The translations under genes and the position numbers were made by a program. This document shows positions 6,044 to 10,532 of a stretch of DNA of 10,532 nt, one piece after another (the stretch's first letter is position 1; every line of letters begins with the position of its first letter). The notes under the pieces are model-generated. The model was not told where the DNA came from, did not search any database, and was given only the letters and a program-made list of their open reading frames with translations. The stretch is from contig JBKOWN010000105.1 in assembly GCA_046724435.1 (NCBI GenBank), positions 1 through 10,532 on the forward strand. The letters are read 5' to 3'. This stretch comes from JALZAA01 sp046724435 (GTDB taxonomy: Bacteria > Actinomycetota > Acidimicrobiia > IMCC26256 > JACDBD01).

Positions 6044-7119
6044 GCGGCCGCCTGTCACCACGTGACGACCTCGACGCGCTCGAGGGCTACCACTCGCCGC
6101 AGATCGACGTACCGGTACGCCTCAACACGAACGAGAGCCCGTACGCGCCACCGAGCGAGTTCGTCGACGCATGGTTGGACGCCTTGCGCGAGACGCCGCT
6201 CAACCGGTATCCGGATCGGGCCGCACGCGAGCTGCGCGCCGCGCTGGCCGACCAGCTCGGACAACCCTCCGCCCGCCTGTTCTGCGCCAACGGCTCGAAC
6301 GAGGTGCTCCAGACCCTGCTGCTCACGTTCGGCGGGGCGGGGCGGAAGGCCACGGTGTTCGAGCCCACATACGCGTTGCATTCGCACATCGCCCGCATCA
6401 CCGGGACCGAGGTGGTGGTGGGGGAGCGCACCGCCGACTTCACCATCGATCCCGGGCCGGCCCGCACCCTCCTCGCCGAGCACCGGCCCGCGCTCGTGTT
6501 CCTCTGCAGTCCCAACAACCCGACCGGCACCGTCGAGCCTGATGCCACCGTCGAGGCGCTGCTCGACGCGACCGACGGTCTGGTGGTCGTCGACGAGGCC
6601 TATGGCGAGTTCGCCGAGCGCAGCGCCATCCGTCTGGTCGCCGACGAGCGGCCGCTGGTCGTCGCGCGCACGTACTCGAAGGTGTGGTCGATGGCGGCGC
6701 TGCGCCTCGGCTTCTGCGTCGCGCCACCGTGGGTGGTCGAGGAGCTCGAGAAGGTCGTGCTGCCCTACCACCTGGCGGCGCCGACCCAGCTCGCGGGCGT
6801 GCTTGCCCTCCGGTACGGGCGCGCGATGGACGAGCGCGTCGCTCTCCTCGTCAAGGAACGTGAGCGACTCGAGGCCGCGCTGGAGAAGGTCGACGGAGTC
6901 ACGGTGTTCCCGTCGGGAGCGAACTTCGTGCTGCTCCGCGTGCACGGCAACGGGCACGCGGTCTGGCAGCGGCTCGTCGACCACGGGGTCCTGGTGCGCG
7001 ACTTCGCGGATTGGCCTCGATTGGCCGGGTGCCTGCGGGTCACGGTCGGCACACCCGAGCAGAACGAAGCCTTTGTCGCCGCCCTGCGCGAGGCTGTCGA
7101 GGAGGTGAGGGTCGCATGA
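6040..7119 (+). CDS. hisC: Histidinol-phosphate aminotransferase
   Basis: HisC is a PLP enzyme that converts imidazole-acetol phosphate and glutamate to histidinol phosphate and 2-oxoglutarate. The 359-residue product has the class-II aminotransferase landmarks. RLNTNESPY is at 27-35 and Tyr57 in LNRYPD. SPNNPTG is at 157-163, with the cofactor-contacting Asn160. VVVDEAYGEF has Asp185 and Tyr188. The Schiff-base Lys214 is in TYSKVWSMAALRLGF, and Arg333 in CLRVTVG binds substrate carboxylate or phosphate. The start ATG shares bases with the hisD stop (ATGA at 6040-6043), so translation is coupled; a long upstream open stretch is only hisD read in another frame. It ends in a second ATGA overlap with hisB. 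Nothing is missing. Confidence 0.96.
   Translation: MSGRLSPRDDLDALEGYHSPQIDVPVRLNTNESPYAPPSEFVDAWLDALRETPLNRYPDRAARELRAALADQLGQPSARLFCANGSNEVLQTLLLTFGGAGRKATVFEPTYALHSHIARITGTEVVVGERTADFTIDPGPARTLLAEHRPALVFLCSPNNPTGTVEPDATVEALLDATDGLVVVDEAYGEFAERSAIRLVADERPLVVARTYSKVWSMAALRLGFCVAPPWVVEELEKVVLPYHLAAPTQLAGVLALRYGRAMDERVALLVKERERLEAALEKVDGVTVFPSGANFVLLRVHGNGHAVWQRLVDHGVLVRDFADWPRLAGCLRVTVGTPEQNEAFVAALREAVEEVRVA
7101..7105 (+). promoter_or_regulatory. Ribosome-binding site of hisB
   Basis: GGAGG, continuing as TGAGG, lies 10 bases before ATG 7116 inside the end of hisC. It fixes the hisB start at the ATGA overlap and rules out starts further upstream in the same frame. Confidence 0.6.
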
Positions 7120-7697
7120 GCCGTTCGTCGCAGCAACACCGCGAGACGAAGGAGACCAAGATCGACCTCGCGCTCGACGTCGACGGCGTGGGGCGAGCGA
7201 GCGCGTCGACGGGGATCCCGTTCTTCGACCACATGCTCGAGCAGCTGGGGAAGCACGGCGGCTGGGACCTGCGCATCGAGGCCGAGGGCGACCTCGAGAT
7301 CGACACGCACCACACCATCGAGGACGTCGGCATCGTGCTCGGCACCGCGTTCAAGGAGGCGCTCGGAGACAAGGCGGGCGTGCGCCGCTTCGCCAGCGCG
7401 GTCGTGCCGCTCGACGAGGCGCTCGTCCAGGTGGCGCTGGACCTGTCGGGGCGACCGTTCCTCGTCTACGAGGTCGACCCGAGGTCCGAGTGGATCGGCA
7501 CCTTCGATCCGCAGCTGGCCGAGGAGTTCTGGCGCGCGTTCGCATTTGCGGCCGGGATCACGTTGCATATGCGCTCGCTCTCGGGCAAGAACGGTCACCA
7601 CATCATCGAGGCCTCGTTCAAAGGCGTGGCCCGCAGCCTGCGAGACGCCGTGAAGATCGAAGGCACCGACGTTCCGTCGACGAAAGGCGCCTTGTAA
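7116..7697 (+). CDS. hisB: Imidazoleglycerol-phosphate dehydratase
   Basis: HisB dehydrates imidazoleglycerol phosphate to imidazole-acetol phosphate, the substrate of HisC. The 193-residue protein is the monofunctional form; there is no fused histidinol-phosphatase domain as in enterobacteria, so that phosphatase must be encoded elsewhere. The manganese-binding motifs are intact: FFDHMLEQLGKHGGWDL (36-52), DTHHTIEDVG (63-72, with His65, His66 and Glu69) and GKNGHHIIEASFK (157-169). The N-terminal R-x-T-K-E-T-K-I pattern is also usual. The start lies in the ATGA overlap with hisC and has a strong GGAGG site. The stop is 3 bases before hisA. Confidence 0.97.
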   Translation: MSRSSQQHRETKETKIDLALDVDGVGRASASTGIPFFDHMLEQLGKHGGWDLRIEAEGDLEIDTHHTIEDVGIVLGTAFKEALGDKAGVRRFASAVVPLDEALVQVALDLSGRPFLVYEVDPRSEWIGTFDPQLAEEFWRAFAFAAGITLHMRSLSGKNGHHIIEASFKGVARSLRDAVKIEGTDVPSTKGAL

Positions 7698-7700
7698 GGA

Positions 7701-8435
7701 GTGCCCTTCGACCTGTTTCCCTCGATCGACCTGCGCGGCGGGCAGGTCGTGCGGCTGCGCCGAGGGGATTTCGCAGCCGAGACGGTGTACGGCGACGACC
7801 CGGTGCGAGTTGCGCAGGTCTTCGCCGACGCGGGCGCGCAATGGATTCACGTCGTCGACCTCGACGCCGCCCGCACCGGTGAGCGCGTCAACCTCGGGGT
7901 CGTCGAGGCGATCTGTGCCGCGGTTTCTTGCCGTGTGCAGGCCAGCGGAGGGGTCCGGAGCGTCGCGGCCGGCGGCGACCTCATCGCGGCCGGCGCGGCG
8001 CGCGTCGTTGTGGGCACGGGCGCGATCGAGCGGCCGGAGCTCGTGGGAGAGCTCGCGACGCTCCACCCGGGAAAAGTCGCCGTCGGGCTCGACGCCCGGG
8101 GCCGAGAGGTCGCGGTGCGCGGCTGGATCGAGGCGACCGGCGAGGACCTCCTCGACGTCGCCGGCCAGCTCGCGACGAGCGGGGCGTCGGCTCTCATGGT
8201 CACCGAGATCGGCCGCGACGGCACGATGACCGGCCCCGATCTCGACCAGCTCCGCGGAGTGCTGGAGGCGACCACCCTGCCGGTGATCGCCAGCGGTGGC
8301 GTCGGCGCGCTCGAGCACCTCGTCGCCTTGCGCGGCGTCCGCGTCGGCGACCGAACCCTGGCCGGCGCGGTCGTGGGTCGGGCGATCTACGAGGGCCGGT
8401 TCGGCGTCGACGAGGCGCTCGCCGCACTCGCCTGA
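7701..8435 (+). CDS. hisA: Phosphoribosyl-formimino-AICAR-phosphate isomerase (HisA/PriA)
   Basis: HisA opens the ribose ring of ProFAR to PRFAR by an Amadori rearrangement. The 244-residue TIM barrel keeps both catalytic aspartates: Asp10 in FPSIDLRGGQVVRL and Asp131 in VGLDARGREVAVRGW. Phosphate-binding segments are ASGGVRS (81-87), VVVGTGAIE (102-110), VTEIGRDGTMTGPD (167-180) and IASGGVGAL (196-204). In many actinobacteria the same enzyme, PriA, also isomerises phosphoribosylanthranilate for tryptophan; I cannot decide this from motifs alone. The GTG start gives the canonical beginning. AAGGAG overlaps the hisB stop but touches the GTG, too close for normal use, so coupling to hisB or GAAAGG at 7682-7687 may serve. 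No hisH lies before it and no hisF after it. Confidence 0.94.
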   Translation: MPFDLFPSIDLRGGQVVRLRRGDFAAETVYGDDPVRVAQVFADAGAQWIHVVDLDAARTGERVNLGVVEAICAAVSCRVQASGGVRSVAAGGDLIAAGAARVVVGTGAIERPELVGELATLHPGKVAVGLDARGREVAVRGWIEATGEDLLDVAGQLATSGASALMVTEIGRDGTMTGPDLDQLRGVLEATTLPVIASGGVGALEHLVALRGVRVGDRTLAGAVVGRAIYEGRFGVDEALAALA

Positions 8436-8460
8436 CCCGGCGGCGGAGTCGGGGTACGGT
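8432..8460 (+). promoter_or_regulatory. Probable promoter after hisA
   Basis: CTGACC (8432-8437) and TACGGT (8455-8460) are 17 bases apart and resemble -35 and -10 boxes. The -35 overlaps the hisA stop codon. The start point would be near 8467, giving the 76-residue gene about 40 bases of leader. Confidence 0.38.
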
Positions 8461-8507
8461 CGGCGGCGACGGCGTCGGCGGGGGTCGCATGGCGCGAAGG
8501 GGGACGC

Positions 8508-8738
8508 ATGAACGGGGCGAACGGGATGGTCGACGAAGGGTTCCTGCAGCGGTACCGGCAACTCCTGGATGCCGAGGACGCAGCCTTCGACGAGCTCGAG
8601 CACGCCTATGAGGACGGCGATCGAGCTCATTACGACCACGAGTTCGCCGAGTGGCAGACGATCGTCGAGCGTCGCCAGTCACTCCTCGAGCGTCACGGCC
8701 TCGCGCCGGTCCAGGTCGGGGTGCGCGCGCAGGCCTGA
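8508..8738 (+). CDS. Small acidic helical protein, function unknown
   Basis: This is a 76-residue protein rich in Asp, Glu, Ala and Leu. The middle (about 11-65) reads as two amphipathic helices: GFLQRYRQLLDAEDAAFDEL and, after a short polar break, YDHEFAEWQTIVERRQSLLE. There is no cysteine, signal peptide, membrane segment or known motif, and I do not recognise the family. ATG 8508 has AAGGGGG 4 bases before it; ATG 8526 is an alternative. It lies 72 bases after hisA in the same direction, so it could be read as the last gene of the his operon or from its own promoter. The codon pattern fits the neighbouring genes. It ends 48 bases before the ArsR gene. Confidence 0.7.
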   Translation: MNGANGMVDEGFLQRYRQLLDAEDAAFDELEHAYEDGDRAHYDHEFAEWQTIVERRQSLLERHGLAPVQVGVRAQA

Positions 8739-8750
8739 CCACCGGGCGCT

Positions 8751-8780
8751 TTGACAACTCCGTAAGCTTCGGCTTACGTA
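8751..8780 (+). promoter_or_regulatory. Promoter of the ArsR-SRPBCC-VOC operon
   Basis: A perfect TTGACA (8751-8756) is followed after 18 bases by TACGTA (8775-8780). The last position departs from the usual T, but the first five match the TACGN boxes of nth and hisD. GTG 8787 follows after 6 bases, the same distance as the nth start, so the message is probably leaderless. Confidence 0.55.
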
Positions 8781-8782
8781 GT
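8757..8782. promoter_or_regulatory. Inverted-repeat operator candidate for the ArsR-type repressor
   Basis: The arms ACTCCGTAAGC and GCTTACGTAGT are 11 bases each and pair at 10 positions around a TTCG centre; the inner seven pairs are perfect. The repeat fills the space between the -35 box and the -10 box and overlaps the latter. A protein bound here would block RNA polymerase. ArsR-family proteins are dimers that bind imperfect palindromes in their own promoters, so autorepression is the natural reading. As RNA it could also form a TTCG hairpin, but most of it lies upstream of the likely transcription start. Confidence 0.62.
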
Positions 8783-8786
8783 GGCC

Positions 8787-9125
8787 GTGGAAGCTGCCGT
8801 ACGCGCGCTCGCCGAGCCCCGTCGTCGTGACATCCTGCGCCTCGTCCGCGACGACGAGCTCAGCGCCGGCGCCATTGCGTCGCACTTCGACGTGTCCCGC
8901 CCGGCGATCTCGCAGCACCTGCGGGTGCTCAAGGACGCCGGCCTGCTGGGCGAACGTCGAGACGGCACCCGGCGCCTGTACCGGGTCCGGCCGGAAGGCT
9001 TCGCCGAGTTGCGCGACTTCCTGGACGACTTCTGGGGTGAGGGCCTCGCCCGGCTGAAGTCGGCCGCCGAGGCCGATCACCGTGCTCACGTCACCAAACG
9101 TCGAGGAGGCGTTCGTGGCCGCTGA
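8787..9125 (+). CDS. ArsR-family winged-helix repressor without a metal site
   Basis: This DNA-binding repressor has 112 residues from GTG 8787, or 114 from GTG 8781. The order is typical: helix LAEPRRRDILRLV, helix LSAGAIASHFDV, recognition helix SRPAISQHLRVLKDAGLL (about 37-54), then the wing GERRDGTRRLYRV. There is no cysteine anywhere, so the CxC metal site of ArsR/SmtB sensors is absent. It belongs with the group often paired with SRPBCC/AHSA1 genes, whose signal is usually unknown. GTG 8787 is preferred because it lies 6 bases after the -10 box, whereas GTG 8781 overlaps the operator. The C-terminal tail is basic. The next gene overlaps its last 11 bases, so the two are co-translated. 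It probably represses its own operon through the inverted repeat. Confidence 0.9.
   Translation: MEAAVRALAEPRRRDILRLVRDDELSAGAIASHFDVSRPAISQHLRVLKDAGLLGERRDGTRRLYRVRPEGFAELRDFLDDFWGEGLARLKSAAEADHRAHVTKRRGGVRGR
9103..9109 (+). promoter_or_regulatory. Ribosome-binding site that sets the SRPBCC start
   Basis: GAGGAGG, 5 bases before GTG 9115, is the strongest Shine-Dalgarno in the window. It favours this start over GTG 9082 and ATG 9136 in the same frame. Confidence 0.7.
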
Positions 9126-9585
9126 TGAGGAGCGGATGGCGGTCGAGCGTGAGGTCCGGATCGACGCGCCGCCCGAGGCGATCTTCAAGTTCTTCGTCGA
9201 TCCCGACCAGATGGTGCGTTGGAAGGGCATCCAGGCCACGCTCGACCCGCGGCCGGGCGGGATGTACCGCGTGAACGTGACCGGCACGGACGTTGCTCGC
9301 GGCGAGTACGTCGAGGTTTCACCGTACGAGCGGGTCGTGTTCACCTGGGGCTGGGAGAGTGACGGCAATCCGGTGCCACCGGGCTCGAGCACCGTGGAGA
9401 TCACGCTGGTGCCCGATGGTGCGGCCACCATCGTCAGGCTCCGTCACCACGGCCTGCCGGGCGGCCCCGAGGACCGGCACGCCCAAGGCTGGGAGCACTA
9501 CCTCGCCCGCCTCGCGATCGCAGCCGGCGGAGGCGACGCCGGGCCCGACCCGTGGATGCAATCCGCGGGCGACCCAACGATGTAA
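9115..9585 (+). CDS. SRPBCC / AHSA1-like domain protein
   Basis: This is a 156-residue protein of the START-like SRPBCC fold, in the group named after the C-terminal domain of the Hsp90 activator Aha1. Hallmarks are the first strand VEREVRIDAPPEAIFKFFVDPDQMVRW (10-36), the glycine-rich turn RPGGMYRV (46-53), GEYVEVSPYERVVFTWGW (63-80) and the helix GWEHYLARLA (125-134) that closes the hydrophobic cavity. Such proteins bind small hydrophobic ligands, and some are enzymes; the bacterial members next to ArsR genes are mostly uncharacterised, and a role in Hsp90 activation should not be assumed. The start is GTG 9115 because of the GAGGAGG site. It overlaps the ArsR gene by 11 bases and precedes the VOC gene by 35 bases, so it is a middle operon gene. 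Confidence 0.88.
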   Translation: MAADEERMAVEREVRIDAPPEAIFKFFVDPDQMVRWKGIQATLDPRPGGMYRVNVTGTDVARGEYVEVSPYERVVFTWGWESDGNPVPPGSSTVEITLVPDGAATIVRLRHHGLPGGPEDRHAQGWEHYLARLAIAAGGGDAGPDPWMQSAGDPTM

Positions 9586-9620
9586 GAGAAGGAAGACCCC
9601 CCAACAGACAGGAGCACCAA

Positions 9621-9971
9621 ATGGGTAACCCGGTTGTCCACTTCGAGATCGGCGTGAAGGACGAAGCGGCGGCGCAGAAGTTCTACGCCGACCTGTTCGG
9701 ATGGAAGATCAACGCCGACAACCCGGCGAACTACGGGATGGTCGACACCGACAGCGGCGGCGAGGGTGTCGGCGGCGGTATCGCCAAGCCCCCCGAAGGC
9801 GGGCCGTACACGACGTTCTACGTCAACTGCGACGACGTCCAGGCCAAGCTGAACGACGCTGAGAAGCTCGGCGCCAAGGTCATCATGCCGCCGATGCAGG
9901 TTCCCGAGGGACCGGAGATCGCGATGTTCTCCGACCCCGACGGCAACGTGATCGGCCTGGCGAAGATGTAG
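9621..9971 (+). CDS. VOC-family (glyoxalase/bleomycin-resistance fold) protein
   Basis: This 116-residue protein carries two VOC half-modules. The first is PVVHFEIGVKDEAAAQKFYADLFGWKI (4-30), with His7 at a usual metal-ligand position. The second runs from TTFYVNCDDVQAKLNDAEKLGAKV to IAMFSDPDGNVIGLAKM at the end. In glyoxalase I the last strand has a metal-binding Glu (GNxxEL); here it reads GNVIGL, as in many small VOC proteins of the COG3324 type, so glyoxalase I activity is doubtful. The substrate is unknown. ATG 9621 has AGGAG 6 bases before it. It uses more lysine (AAG) and asparagine codons than its neighbours. It is the last gene of the ArsR operon. Its stop codon directly touches that of the converging hydrolase. 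Confidence 0.9.
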   Translation: MGNPVVHFEIGVKDEAAAQKFYADLFGWKINADNPANYGMVDTDSGGEGVGGGIAKPPEGGPYTTFYVNCDDVQAKLNDAEKLGAKVIMPPMQVPEGPEIAMFSDPDGNVIGLAKM

Positions 9972-10532
9972 TCAGACGCTCGGCGCGGGCGCGAGCCGGT
10001 CTACGTAGCCGGCTGCGAGCTCGACGAGGCGGTCGGTTCGGCCGACGAAGTAATGCGACGCACCTCCGACGACGTAGACGTCGGTGTTGGCCCAGCGGTC
10101 GGCGAGCTCCGTGACCTCGGCAGGGTCGCGGTACTCGTCGTGCTGGGCCAGCGCGAGGAGCTTCGGCCGGGGGTCACCTGCGAGCCCGTCGATGTCGTGC
10201 ACCACCACGACCGGAGGCGCAATCGCCATCCAGGCGTCGACGCGCGCGTCTCGCACCGAGAGCGCCATGTCGGCCCCGAAGGACCAGCCCGTCAGGATCA
10301 GAGGCGTCGCGGGGGAGAGGCGCTCCCGTAGCGCGGCGACCGCGGTCTCGGCGTCGACGCGCTCGAGGTTGCCGAAGTCGTGCTCGCCCTCGCTGCCCTC
10401 GACGCCGCGGAAGTTGAAACGCAGGCACGCGACTCCTCGCGGTGGGAGCGCGTCGAACAGCGCACTGATCACGATCGAGCGCATCGTGCCGCCGTACTGC
10501 GGATGCGGATGGCAGAGCACCACGCCGCAGCG
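9972..10532 (-). CDS. Alpha/beta hydrolase (COG2945-like), 5' end cut by the window
   Basis: About 186 codons are visible, and the frame runs off the right edge as RCGVVLCHPHPQYGGTMRS, so the true start lies outside. The chain is a compact alpha/beta hydrolase: HPHPQYGG in the oxyanion-loop region, LRFNFRGVEGSEG, the nucleophile elbow GWSFGAD (Ser81 counting from the GTG at 10523), the acid in ALAQHDEYRDP (Asp129) and the histidine in GGASHYFVGR (His157). This pattern is that of small dienelactone-hydrolase-like esterases such as COG2945; the substrate is unknown. There is no signal peptide in the visible part. It converges with the VOC gene with zero bases between the two stop codons, so neither has room for a terminator outside the other. 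Confidence 0.88.
   Translation of the reverse strand, partial: RCGVVLCHPHPQYGGTMRSIVISALFDALPPRGVACLRFNFRGVEGSEGEHDFGNLERVDAETAVAALRERLSPATPLILTGWSFGADMALSVRDARVDAWMAIAPPVVVVHDIDGLAGDPRPKLLALAQHDEYRDPAEVTELADRWANTDVYVVGGASHYFVGRTDRLVELAAGYVDRLAPAPSV

Noticed and set aside
6765..8639. Open frame of more than 600 codons on the minus strand across hisC-hisB-hisA
   Set aside because: It is antisense to three well-supported enzymes. Its translation is Arg/Asp/Gly/His-rich with no domain pattern, as high GC content produces opposite strong third-position bias.
9082..9114. Earlier GTG start for the SRPBCC gene
   Set aside because: It would overlap the ArsR gene by 44 bases without a ribosome site, while GTG 9115 has GAGGAGG at ideal distance.
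1..10532. CRISPR arrays, transposons, phage genes, tRNA/rRNA genes, riboswitches, toxin-antitoxin or defence systems
   Set aside because: I saw no regular spaced repeats, transposase motifs, terminal inverted repeats, cloverleaf-like sequence or defence domains; the gene content is mainly core metabolism plus a few accessory enzymes.

Overview
The window comes from a high-GC bacterium, almost certainly an actinobacterium (Actinomycetota). The clearest marker is a mycothiol synthase (mshD), since mycothiol is the thiol of that phylum. An Eis-like acetyltransferase, a hisD-hisC-hisB-hisA gene order and several start codons placed just downstream of -10-like hexamers (leaderless-type promoters) agree with this. 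The class cannot be fixed from the sequence; a deep-branching lineage such as Acidimicrobiia is a guess.

Left part (1-4400). A promoter and start codon reading out of the window lie at the left edge. Next come a four-helix membrane protein and mshD, both on the minus strand. Divergent from mshD is nth (endonuclease III), followed by a LysM lipoprotein. After these is a decayed, internally deleted CocE/S15-type hydrolase, then an Eis-like GNAT acetyltransferase with an SCP2-like C-terminal half.

Centre (4400-8740). A GC-rich hairpin separates the Eis-like gene from a converging 70-residue helical protein. Divergent from that protein starts a tightly packed histidine operon, hisD-hisC-hisB-hisA. 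The first two junctions are 4-base ATGA overlaps and the third is a 3-base gap. hisH, which often sits between hisB and hisA in actinobacteria, is absent, and hisF does not follow hisA. A 76-residue acidic protein of unknown function comes next, with its own probable promoter.

Right part (8740-10532). A cysteine-free ArsR-type repressor, an SRPBCC/AHSA1 protein and a VOC (glyoxalase-fold) protein form a compact operon. Its promoter has a perfect TTGACA box and an 11-bp inverted repeat lying between -35 and -10, the geometry of an autorepressor operator. The operon meets, with no spacer at all, a converging alpha/beta hydrolase cut by the right edge.

Most of the window is housekeeping metabolism: thiol synthesis, base-excision repair and histidine synthesis. 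I found no CRISPR array, transposon, phage gene, RNA gene or convincing new defence system. The items most worth following are the ArsR operator/promoter with its SRPBCC-VOC partners, the gutted hydrolase, the missing hisH, and the repeated half-sites in front of hisD.
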